Shown one piece after another: positions 52,538-62,392 of a DNA stretch of 64,000 nucleotides. The notes below the pieces were generated by a model that saw nothing but the letters and a program-made list of their open reading frames with translations, made no database searches and was not told where the DNA came from. Source of the DNA: Stagonosporopsis chrysanthemi (taxonomy: Eukaryota; Ascomycota; Dothideomycetes; Pleosporales; Didymellaceae). The DNA lies in assembly GCA_022560025.1 (NCBI GenBank), contig JAFISE010000009.1, positions 186,001-250,000 of the forward strand. The letters are read 5' to 3'. The translations under genes and the position numbers were made by a program. The first letter of the stretch is position 1; each line of letters begins with the position of its first letter.

Positions 52538-54138
52538 TCAGCTCAAGCCAGGATCGCCAAATCCGAAGTTGTCACCAATGCTGGAGGCGCTGTTGGAACC
52601 TGAGCCATAGCCGGAAGGCGTTTCGGACTTTTTGTGCCCCAGCATGGAAGGATTGGGAAGAGGGTTCCAAATCGGGAAACCGTCAGGTGGCTGACTTTCT
52701 CCTTTGGGACTACCACGTGCATATCCAGCCAGGCTGCCGTTGATACCAGTAAGAGCCCACGCGAAGACCGCAACATCGCGAATACTTTGCATGAATGCAT
52801 TCTGGAATTGCATCGATGGCCCCGAGCTAAGCATGGACGGGTGCTGAGCACCCAGTGGATACGGTGGCATCTGAGGCGGAGCTGGATGAAACACAGGTTG
52901 CGTTGCCCAAGGGGCCGCATAAATACCGGTATATGACTGTTGCGCCAGCTGTGAATTAGGCATCACGCCAGGCAGCATTGGCCGAGCACGACGTAGACAC
53001 ACGACTAGTCCGTCTGTGGTACACGAGATAACGGCTTCGAGCTCGATGTCTTCGTTGTGATGCAAGGACGGTGTACCTTCCAGTGAAGAAATCGACGAGT
53101 GTCTTCGTGCTTCCTCACCAAAGACTCCGAAATGCGTATCTGTGGGAGCAGTGCTGTCTCCAGATTCAGTGCGATGATTGTATGGTGGCTCTTCACTGTT
53201 CCAATGGGAGCCGTTCGATTGCTGCCCTGAATTCCTACCGCTGGACGATAATTCGCCACGAAGCCCGACGCCCCCTTCAACAGATTCGTCGTCATCGCTT
53301 GTGGCATCGGTCATCTCGTCATCCTCGCCCTCGGAAGATGTCATCTCAGGGGGGTCTTCTTGGCGAGGGTCTCGAAACATGAAGCGCATATAAGCAATCG
53401 AGTCGTTCCCTTTGGCTGACTCAAGACATCGGACAGCTTCGGTCAGGCAGTTCAATGCGATGCAGTAGTAGAAGCTCCGTCCTTTCATCTCTTCTCCAGA
53501 TATGCCAACGATCTGCTCGATGCCGCTTGTAGCGTACATGACGGTCAAAGTTCTTGTAAATCGGTTCAAAAATAGGGCGGCACGGGGTTCGTGAGTTTGG
53601 TCCTCTGGGCCAAGATCAAACTTGCTGGAAAGGTGGGACAGCATGTGGTAGCGAGGGTCCTTTGGCGACGAGGCAAACAGTTTGCGTACAATTGGGGCCT
53701 CGACAGCGCGTTCTGCGTCGTGTCAACAAGATGCATGTCTGGGACTCATCCTGCAAGCACTTACTCTGACTCTCCATGCCATGTCTGTAGATACTGGTGC
53801 AGCATACCATGACATCGTACACGATTGAGAAGCAGCACTCACAACCGACCCATTCTCCCTGGCGGTTCTTGAGGCGACAGTACGATAGTACAGCAGCCTT
53901 ATCAAGCGCTACTCCACGGCCATACTTTGCCTGGGCAAATTGCAACTCTTCAGGGTGGAAGAATTGCCATACCGAGCGATTTACGACTTCGTCGGGTGTA
54001 TGACCGAGGATGTCAACAATAGAATCAGAGGAGTACAAGATGTGCGCTTCCTCGGTAAGGTCTGCAAAGATTAGCACTAAGTATACGTGGAGCAACACAG
54101 CCTGACATACCATGAATGGTGATAAACGTGGTATCCAT
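52538..54138 (-). CDS. PAS-domain regulatory protein with two PAS units
   Basis: Exons 54138-54111, 54061-53765 and 53712-52538 give 499 aa. The first PAS unit (10-110) begins DLTEEAHILYSSDSIVDILG and includes VWQFFHPEELQ and LKNRQGEWVGCECCFSIV, similar to the PAS folds of fungal light and stress regulators. The second (about 140-330) starts FLNRFTRTLTVMYATSGIEQ and GISGEEMKGRSFYYCI. Its last strands (ELEAVISCTTDGLVVCLRRA) come only after about 100 residues of acidic and Ser-rich sequence (SSEGEDDEMTDATSDDDES), so the fold appears split by a disordered insertion. The C-terminal third is Pro/Met/Gly-rich. No zinc finger, kinase or bHLH is present, so it may act through partner proteins; no ligand can be predicted. 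The 28-nt first exon encodes only MDTTFITIH. Confidence 0.82.
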
Positions 54139-57100
54139 TGCGACGGGCGACAGTCGGCAGCAGTGGCGGCAGGTTATTTACTGGGGCGAACAGCGTCGAC
54201 AAAGTCGGACCTCAACCGCTGCAGTCCAATGGGCGTCGAATCTAATAATTCGTCCAGGGACCAGCGGCGGAGGAGTGGAAGGCGGTCAGATGTAGTCTAG
54301 ACGAGGAGCGAACGCGAACTGAGGTGAATGTGGGGCCGGAAGGTTCCACGAGGACGTTAGACACACCGTGCGCTCGCGAAGTGATGGAGGAGTACAGATT
54401 GGCACTCGGCCGACAGTTCCAACTGTACAGGCACGCGGCGTTATGTGCAAAGTCCAGCAGTATGCGAGTCAGGCGCAAAAAGTGATATGATTTCGACAAC
54501 TCGACGCTATCCCCGCGAGGAGTGAGGGTCAAGGAATTGTACTGATGAGGGGCGTCTGCAGGGACAGTCGGGACCTGGAAAGGCTAGCTTTTGAGGTGAG
54601 AATGCGGCACGAACGCTGCCAGACCACATATATCAGCAGAGACGTTGGAAAAGTGGGTTGCTGGAGCTGCAAAAGACGTTGACACTAGACGCCTGCGGCC
54701 ACGAATCGCTGCCGGGATCAAATACGGAACGGATCGCGAGAGCAGCTTCAGACCCTGCGTGGGGCAAAGGAAAGGACAATGCTGAGCGGAGAAGACGTGA
54801 GCGCAGCGCCTGTGTGTCTGCGGCGTGGCGGTCTGAGGTCAGGCGAAAATGTAAGAGGTTGCTGACGACCCTAGCTGTGGCACTCGCAGAGGGATCGACA
54901 AGGCCTGGGGCGGTCGCGGAACCGGCGCGAAGCGAAGCAGCAGCAGCAGCAGAGAGAATCAGGAAATGGCGCTTAGCACAGGATACAGGGCCGTACAGGG
55001 CGGCCGCCAGAATAGGTACACAGTAGAGCAGCAGAGGCGTCGTCAACAGGCGAATGTGCATGCTACACAGAGGGCAGGCGCTACGCTTGGCACGGCTGTG
55101 CGCTCTCTCCTACTCGCAGGCCCATTTTCCCGCACCACGTGCCGCAGTCAAGCTCTATTCGGAGCCTTTTACCAACTCCGCTGTCCAGTAACCTGGACGG
55201 CATATACATGCCGGCGGGCGAGCCACCACTGCCGCGTGAGAGGCAACAGGGCAGCTTGCAGGGCTTGCAGGGCTTTGCAGCACTTACAGACCCGAAGGCG
55301 CGAGCTCTCAGTTGTTTGACAGGCACTGTGGCACGACTCGTCATCCCAACCTCTCTCTCATCGACGATCAACATCACGCTAGCAGCGCCACAGGCTAAGT
55401 GCCAAGTCTGTCCCTCCTCTGCCAGCTCCTCCACTTCGCGGACGCCGTCAATTGGGCACAGCGTCTCTTGTTTTCGACAGGAAATCTGCGAGAGCTGACG
55501 CGCTCGCTTGATATTACTCTCCTTGCTCGTCATGCCCAATGCTTACCCAACATGATCAGCTGTCTAGCCGCAAGGTACACGCTCATCAAGCTCGCCATTG
55601 GTTCGTCCCTTGTTACGTCCAACCTCGAGCATAAGGACCACCTGCATTGAGCGGCTTCTGGTATCACTACCGAGGACATCCGCAATTCCGTTATCGTGCA
55701 GCCCAATCCGTCAACGCCCGCTGCGTTATGCGACTGAGCGGGGCCCAGTTGGTATTAGAAGAAAGCTTTGCAGCTGCACTCCGGCTGTCGACACCCGTTC
55801 AGTCAAAAGCAGTCCACCACGAGAGCGCCCCACAGCAAGAGGGTGGATGAAGCCACGGTAGTTTCCGTTCAGCCTGACATGTCAAACAGTACATGTCCGT
55901 ATCCGTACACCTTACTGCGTCTGAACACCGTGTTCGGTGTCTACATGCAGTCCCGTCTAAGCGCTGCTTCACAACTCATTCGAGGAGGGTCACCGATTGG
56001 TGCACAGTCTAATACAACTATATGTACATGATACTACATGTGGTGGGATGTTCAACAATGGTGAAGTGCTTGAGCTGGGTGAGCCGCCGGCCTGTCCCAC
56101 ATAGGCTGTAAGTACGACTGGTAGACCAATTTCGCAGTCACGACTGACAAAGAGGTTTTCCTGTTCTCAAACAATTACGACATTTGAACAGTCAAGAGGG
56201 CCATCTTGTGGGCGCAAGCAGATAACCAAGGAAACTGTATTGAGGTTTGGTACAGCATGGGCGCGTCACCAACACGTGGGATCAATACCGGTCATTCGCA
56301 TGCCAACGTCTCCTCACGTACCAGTCGAGGTTGAGGGTATGCGCTATCACGTGCCCTAGTCTCAAGGCATACCTTGGAGCCCTCTTTCAAAGTAAAGTAC
56401 TGCCACAATGGTCGAAACTTGGTTGAGCAGCCCCAGCAACCCCAAGACTCCAACGCGAAGGTTCTCGACGTTAGTTTCAAGGCTTGTGAAGCTTCCATCC
56501 ACGGTGCAGAGAACGCGGACTACAAGCTGTACGGCCTAGACTCCCTGCAATTGAGCCAGGAGGTACTCGGGTGTTTACAAAATACCTCTTCAAGCATGAG
56601 AAGACAGCTTGGTGTCGTAAGTACCTGTGATCCCGCAAGCTTACGCTTACTAGCTGTGAAGTTCTCTATGAAGGTGGTATAACCCGATTTGCGGTTCAGG
56701 GTTCTGCCAACCTTGGAAACATTGCTCCAACGCTTTTGTTGACTTGTAAGATCATAATGATTTGAACGTCCATTATTTTACCTTGTTCCCCATTTCCGTA
56801 CTCTCAGGTCCGCACTGCCACAGCTACATAGCTCGGTAAAACCAAGCACAAACAAACCATGCCTTTACCACAGCTTGGAAAGTCACTACAAGACATGCGT
56901 AGACCGTCCCGAGAGAAACCATCTACTAAATCGAACGGAGACACAAACGTCGGAACCCCGCAGCGAGAAACGAAGTGGTACCGACTCTTACGCGTTCGAT
57001 TTTGCGCCCACAAGTGCTGTCACCGCGTTCTGCGCACCCAAAGATATCCACTGCCTGTTCATACCTTGTGCTACGAGCACGGATTGGCCGTATTCATCGC

Positions 57101-57902
57101 TGCATCGGAGATGTTGGGTGACTGGCAGATGGAAAGGTTATCTCGGGGTCTGTCACCGGCATCCAGTACTCACTCGGTTCTGGGGCCGCCACCGGTGGAG
57201 GCCGACAAGGTCGCATCAGCCAAGAAGACTCGGTCTGAGGGCCTCTCTGGAGGCACTCACCAATGGCAGGCGAAGCAGTGTGTGCCACGGCAGCATCAGG
57301 AGACTACAGCGGCAAATAAACCCCAACAGAAACGTGGCCGCCCCCTTGCAAGTGGCATAAGTCACGCTTCCCGCGTGAATGTCTTCAACTCTCTTTGAAA
57401 GACGCGATTGCTGCCAAAACTTCGCGTAGGAGCAAGTCAACATGCGCGCTCTCCTGCGACGCCACAAGGGCAGCTCCGGAGTCCAAACAAAGGAGACCGA
57501 TACACCGCGACACCAAGTTCGGTCAAGAGTAGGCGCCAGCGTATCTGAAACATACAACAAAGAGACCGTCTCTAGCACCATGTTCTGTTTGTGTCAGCCC
57601 TATGACAATAGCACGCAAGTTCGAGCACGGCTCTAACTGTTGTATTAATAGTACCTGGGCTGCAATCCAAATTTGGCCAAATACCCACTGCTGGTCGTTT
57701 CTTTATCAACGTCGATGAGTATGCAACTATACAAAATAGACAAACGGCGGGAAGCATGTGGTATGTCCAACAAAGGCATGTACATGATCACACAACTACA
57801 CAGACCCATCATATAGAGACGACCCCTTTCCCCAGACCAAAGCACCACAGGTCCAGATCACTCACACGCGTCTCCACTTCCAGATCGCCACCTCACATAA
57901 TC
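54139..57902. other. 3.8-kb gene-free region
   Basis: Contains the PAS gene upstream region. Frames up to 179 codons (56859-57398, +) show no domain. A 17-bp AGC microsatellite lies at 54936-54952. Confidence 0.4.
54936..54952. repeat. (AGC)n microsatellite
   Basis: Seventeen bases of AGC repeats in the gene-free region. Confidence 0.8.
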
Positions 57903-58952
57903 ATGCTCTCCGCCCCCCTCTCCCGCCTAGACCTCTCCTGCACCTGCCCAGAGTGCACTGTTTTCCTCCGGCCCTACCCAAAACCGCAAGCCACGACACT
58001 CCTTCTCCCTGGCGACCTCTTCTCCCTCCCGCCCACGCCTGCGCTCACACCAGCGCTCACACCGCACTCGACCGCGCCACCAACCCCGCGTCTAGGCCCG
58101 ACGCTATTGCCCTCCCCAGTCTTCTTGTCTCCACGTGATTCTCTAGCAAAACCAAGTTCCGCCTTAGCACCCAAACTCGTCCTCCCCTTTCTCACCACCT
58201 CACCACCTCCTCTACTCTTCCCTGCCACAGAAACCTCCTCCACAGCCCCAAAACCAGACAAGCAAGCACAGCCCCGCGTCACCCTTACAACCCGCGCCCT
58301 CTGGGCCCAGCTCAGCAGCCCCCTCGACTCGCCCTTCCCGCCACTGAGCGCGAAGACGCCCGGGCTGGCTGTGTGCGCCGCCGCGGGGTGCGAGAGGAAG
58401 GTAGTGCCTAAATTCGGGCAGGGTGTGTACACGGGGTGTGAGTCTGCGGTCCGGGGCGCGGTGGAGGGAATGGGAGTGACGGCTTTGGCAGCAACTGGGG
58501 GCTCAGTAGGGGGCGCGGCAGTTGTCAGCGGGGAGGAGGGAGACGGCGACGGCGAAGAAGAAGAAGAGGAGCGCAAAGGCGACGAGGCAGATGTCCGGTT
58601 CGCCATCCCTTCCACACCGTCCAGCACGCGCCTCCTGCTCGCGCACGCACTGGGTTCCGCGACAGTCCGCAGCAAGACACCGAGCACTGCCCCAGAAGCC
58701 AGAGCCAGATCTACACAACCCGCTCAGACGCCGCTGTTCGCGCTGCCAAATGTCTCGCTGGATGCAGAGAAGTATGAGGAGGTGACACCCACGGACAGGT
58801 ACGCTATGGACTTTCCTGCTCTACCTGGGAGTGGCGGTGCGCCGAAGACAGAGAGGAGGACGGCAGATAGGAAGCCTGGAAGTAAGTGGGGCAGCAGGGA
58901 GTTTTTGGTGGCGAGTGGGAACAATTCATTGTTTCCGCGTACGTCGGAGTGA
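57903..58952 (+). CDS. Pro/Ser-rich hypothetical protein (349 aa)
   Basis: One uninterrupted frame from the ATG at 57903. The frame is open back to 57756, but the upstream part looks like leader sequence. The N-terminus (SRLDLSCTCPECTVFLRPY) has a C-x-C-x2-C cluster. A long Pro/Ser/Thr/Leu-rich segment follows, with two TPALTP units, then AVCAAAGCERKVVPKFGQG, an acidic run, and a better-structured C-terminus (LFALPNVSLDAEKYEEVTP; RYAMDFPALPG; KWGSREFLVASGNNS). Antisense frames in this GC-rich DNA are also long, so length alone is weak evidence. The ordered C-terminus and the terminal stop argue for a real gene. I do not recognise the family; no signal peptide or membrane helix is visible. Confidence 0.5.
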   Translation: MLSAPLSRLDLSCTCPECTVFLRPYPKPQATTLLLPGDLFSLPPTPALTPALTPHSTAPPTPRLGPTLLPSPVFLSPRDSLAKPSSALAPKLVLPFLTTSPPPLLFPATETSSTAPKPDKQAQPRVTLTTRALWAQLSSPLDSPFPPLSAKTPGLAVCAAAGCERKVVPKFGQGVYTGCESAVRGAVEGMGVTALAATGGSVGGAAVVSGEEGDGDGEEEEEERKGDEADVRFAIPSTPSSTRLLLAHALGSATVRSKTPSTAPEARARSTQPAQTPLFALPNVSLDAEKYEEVTPTDRYAMDFPALPGSGGAPKTERRTADRKPGSKWGSREFLVASGNNSLFPRTSE

Positions 58953-59473
58953 TGCAAACGGGAGCCGCGAATGGCATGAACTGGAAATGATGGGTATGGT
59001 CCAATGTGTGTCGTGAGATACATATGATAAAGATAAAACGGTAGCATGAAATAACTTTTTACTTGTATTCGTCACCACGCCTCTTGGCGGGTTAAACAGC
59101 CTCATGAGCTGTGCATATCGCATCAACTATCCTACGTAGCAGAAGAACGTGCTCTTGCGTCTTGCATCTCTCAAATGGTCCACCAACGCCTTGTCCGGAC
59201 CAAAGCCAACGCCCATAAACAGCATAGCCAAATAAGCCGCCGCTGTGATTGAACGCCTTGCTTTTGAACCCCATTCTTTCATCAACACAGATTCGTGGTG
59301 GCGACCGAATAGAACGTTACATTCGTGATGAGAACAAGGTAGAAGAAAATGGTGTCGCCTGCACAATTATATAATGTACACTTCTGGGAAGAAGAAGTAA
59401 GAAAGAAGGGAATGGCAAGCATCGAGCGGCCAAGAAGAAGAAAGACAAAAGATCGCGCCTTGGGTATCATGTC
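58953..59473. other. Intergenic region between convergent genes
   Basis: About 520 bp of 3' flanks. No gene seen. Confidence 0.5.
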
Positions 59474-62392
59474 TCATGTCGGGGTAGGCGCGGTCGCGGC
59501 GGCGACCGCTATGTGCTGCGGCTCTTCTGTAACGACAGGCAGTGACAGCTCAGCGGTCTTGCTGGGTGGTGAAGCGGTCGGCAGACTCGCTGCCGACAAG
59601 GTAGGCGAGCTTGTGGTTTGCGGAGCCGGAGGTGGTGTGCCGGCTGAACTCGATGTTTGGGCGAGTTTCGCCCTTCGACTCGCAAATTCACTCAAGCTGA
59701 GTTTCTTGCGAATCGGTGTCGGATTGACAGCTTCTTGAACAGCAGGAGAGAACAGCGAAGCTATCGCCACAGGAGATTCTACCCTCGGTGCCTCGTTCAC
59801 CCCTGGTGTGACCGCTAGAGTGGCATCGAAGGGGTTGTTCAGCTCTGGCTTGGCTGGCATCTTCACATCGACAGAAGTGGAAGTCTCGTCTAAGCTGGGC
59901 GCCGGTGAATGCCGAGCGGGCGACGTCACTGGCAATGGCGCTGCGGGTGGATGCATGGATGGATGGGAGGCTTCCTTCGAGCTCTCGACCGTAGGTGCAT
60001 CAGGCATTTCTTCGACTTTGTGTTCGGCAATGTTTGGTGCACCAGCTTCATCGGCGTCGGTCATCTCGACATCAGCAGTAAGAGCTGGCGATGATTCCTT
60101 TGCCGGAGTCAGCTCCTTCGGTCGCGGTACGGATGCAGGATCCAGCACGACCTCCATTACTGAGGTATCTTCTTGTGGTGGAGACGGTGGAAGAGGGGAT
60201 GGTTTGTTCGAAGCCACATCCTTGAGCGCTGGTGACTTGCCCTCCATCTTGACCGATGCAGACCGCATTCGCTCACGTTGTAGCTTGTCTTCTTGTGCCT
60301 GCTGGAGAAGCTTGCGCTTGAATGACATTGGAGGCTTCATCTCCGTGCGAACGATAGCAGCGATACCATCACCTTCCGTCTGTGTTGATGCTTCGACATA
60401 AACTGGCTTCGGCTTCGGTGTACTGCGAGTTTTGGTTCTTGAGGAGCTACCGGATGTCTTCCGTGCCACGCCGTGGCTGTGTTCGCGATGACGTGCCGAG
60501 GGTGAAGGCTCCGGATGCCCAAGTCGTTTCTGCGACGTCGAGTCAGTGTGTGACACAGCATTTCTTGATTGGCATCTTACCGAAGTAGCAATGCCGGGCG
60601 TGTTGAGAGTAGACCCTGCACTGTTTCGCTTTCCTCTTTTGCCTTTGTGTTGCTCGTCCTCCATCTGCTCAAACAACCGTTCCTGTTGTTGCAGCTTTCG
60701 CCTTTCGCGGTCTGACATCTTCACATCTCCGTCGAGAGAGAAATGAGTCGCTGGCGTAATGTCGCGGCTGCTGGACTTGTGTGAGCCGGATGTGGAACGG
60801 CTATCCATGTTGTCGTCTTCAGCATTGTCGCCGCGATGCAATGTCTCGCTTCCCGCGCGGCTGTTGGTTGCACGACCGGTGCTGAGAGGTGAGACCTGCG
60901 ATTTCTTCAACTTCTTGGTCTTGGACTTGGCGGATTGAATAGGCTCCGTATTGGGACGGCGCGCTCGCTCGAGGAGACACTCATGGACGCTCGAGGCATC
61001 ACACGCACACCCGCCGAAGTTGGCAAGGACGCAAGATGCCCATGGCTGTACCCTTCTAAAGCCGTCCTTTGCATTCGCAATGACTTTGACGAGTTGCTTG
61101 TGCACTTCTGCGTCGATGTCCCAGCCAACGGTAAGTTCCTCGGTCGGCTCGATTTGTCTTGACGCTACAAAGCAGAAGTGATAGTCACTACTAGGCTCGA
61201 CAAGAATCTTCATGGACATGTTGGGTGAGCAGCTACGTCTTGCGTAACGCAGGATATTGCCCTCTTGCCGGGTGTCGATGTATATCGGCAAATGAGGCGG
61301 GAAGAACACAAAGGGTTCAGGATGTCGCAGCAAGTTCCATCGATTTTCTGGATCCTGGAAGTATTCTTCTCTGCGTCCGATCAGTCCTTTCAGCTCACCG
61401 ATATACCCTCCGTCGGCGATGAGGCTGTCGGTAATGATAAAGTGCCATTGTGGATGAAGTCCGTGTGCCGTTACACTAGAATCGACTTCTGTTTGCTTGG
61501 TGATCTTGGGCGCGGTCGAGGTCTCAAGGTCCTCGAGGGTGCCCGCGACGCGCGAGAAGAGATCCTGCGGCTTCTTGCCTCCGCTGGCCTCGGCTAGAAG
61601 GTCTGGGTCCTTTAGCCACATGGCAATATCGCTAGCAATGCCCAGGCTTGTATAAGAGTTGTTGTCAGCCGAAGGCGGCTCAGGTGCCGTGTACAGGTTC
61701 AGAAATTCTAACGAGAACTCCTCAAGAGGGCCATCGATGATGGTTGGGGACTTGATGGGGCTGTTACCATTGACGACAATCGAGCCGCCACGCTTGCGCG
61801 ATGCAGGTGCAAGCACAGGTGCTTGGCTGACGACGCCGATGGAGCCTGAAGGACGATGATTTGTCTTCGGGCGCTTGTTCGGTGGAGGCAGGTCTCGTGG
61901 GCTTCCACTCTTGCGTTCGGGGTTGTAGTGTAGATCGTTATTTGAAGTGGCTGCCCAGCCATTGGGCTGTGCAGATCCAAGCGGCTCCTTTGTGCGTTTC
62001 TTCGGGTTCTTTGTGGTGGTCTTCGGTCGACCTTTTCGATCCGCGATGTTTAGCAACTCCTTTCGCTGGCGTTGCTTGTCGGCGGCTCGCCTAGAATCGA
62101 CAGGTCTTGGACTGCAGTCTGTGCATTCGTGCACATCAGGAACGTGTTCGGCAGACTCGTAGTAGCAGACGATGTGCTGCCATGTGTCGCATTTTTCGCA
62201 CAGCACAGTGTTGCCGTCGTCATCTGCGAAGCCGCAGATGCACTTGATGGTGGAGGATTCGTCCTCCTCTGCCGCTCCATCTAGGCCTGGAGAGCCGGTA
62301 GAGTAGGCTGGCGGTGGGGGCCCGGCGCCGTACAAGGCGGACGGTGCCGGCTGAGGGTCAGCATGCGCCTGAACCGAGGAGACGTCTGTCAT
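59474..62392 (-). CDS. SET3: PHD- and SET-domain protein, Set3-like
   Basis: Exons 62392-60581 and 60529-59474 (intron GTAAGA...CGCAG, 51 bp) give 955 aa. A PHD finger at 51-93 has the C4HC3 set Cys51, 53, 65, 68, His73, Cys76, 90, 93 (KCICGFADDDGNTVLCEKCD; WQHIVCYY). The SET domain at about 320-427 includes DSLIADGGYIGELKG, then ILRYARRSCSPNMSM and EELTVGWD. The RRSCSPN form replaces the NHxCxPN of active methyltransferases, as in Set3/MLL5, which are thought to be catalytically weak or inactive. A CDASSVHECLLE cluster follows, then a long basic and Ser/Pro-rich tail with a coiled segment (RERRKLQQQERLFEQMEDE). In yeasts Set3 is a subunit of a histone deacetylase complex reading H3K4 methylation. 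The intron is in frame, so unspliced RNA would add 17 residues. Confidence 0.9.
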   Translation of the reverse strand: MTDVSSVQAHADPQPAPSALYGAGPPPPAYSTGSPGLDGAAEEDESSTIKCICGFADDDGNTVLCEKCDTWQHIVCYYESAEHVPDVHECTDCSPRPVDSRRAADKQRQRKELLNIADRKGRPKTTTKNPKKRTKEPLGSAQPNGWAATSNNDLHYNPERKSGSPRDLPPPNKRPKTNHRPSGSIGVVSQAPVLAPASRKRGGSIVVNGNSPIKSPTIIDGPLEEFSLEFLNLYTAPEPPSADNNSYTSLGIASDIAMWLKDPDLLAEASGGKKPQDLFSRVAGTLEDLETSTAPKITKQTEVDSSVTAHGLHPQWHFIITDSLIADGGYIGELKGLIGRREEYFQDPENRWNLLRHPEPFVFFPPHLPIYIDTRQEGNILRYARRSCSPNMSMKILVEPSSDYHFCFVASRQIEPTEELTVGWDIDAEVHKQLVKVIANAKDGFRRVQPWASCVLANFGGCACDASSVHECLLERARRPNTEPIQSAKSKTKKLKKSQVSPLSTGRATNSRAGSETLHRGDNAEDDNMDSRSTSGSHKSSSRDITPATHFSLDGDVKMSDRERRKLQQQERLFEQMEDEQHKGKRGKRNSAGSTLNTPGIATSVRCQSRNAVSHTDSTSQKRLGHPEPSPSARHREHSHGVARKTSGSSSRTKTRSTPKPKPVYVEASTQTEGDGIAAIVRTEMKPPMSFKRKLLQQAQEDKLQRERMRSASVKMEGKSPALKDVASNKPSPLPPSPPQEDTSVMEVVLDPASVPRPKELTPAKESSPALTADVEMTDADEAGAPNIAEHKVEEMPDAPTVESSKEASHPSMHPPAAPLPVTSPARHSPAPSLDETSTSVDVKMPAKPELNNPFDATLAVTPGVNEAPRVESPVAIASLFSPAVQEAVNPTPIRKKLSLSEFASRRAKLAQTSSSAGTPPPAPQTTSSPTLSAASLPTASPPSKTAELSLPVVTEEPQHIAVAAATAPTPT

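Noticed and set aside
56859..57398. 179-codon + frame
   Set aside because: Composition (Arg/Ser/Thr/Gln-rich) and absence of motifs suggest a chance frame; overlapping frames are equally long.
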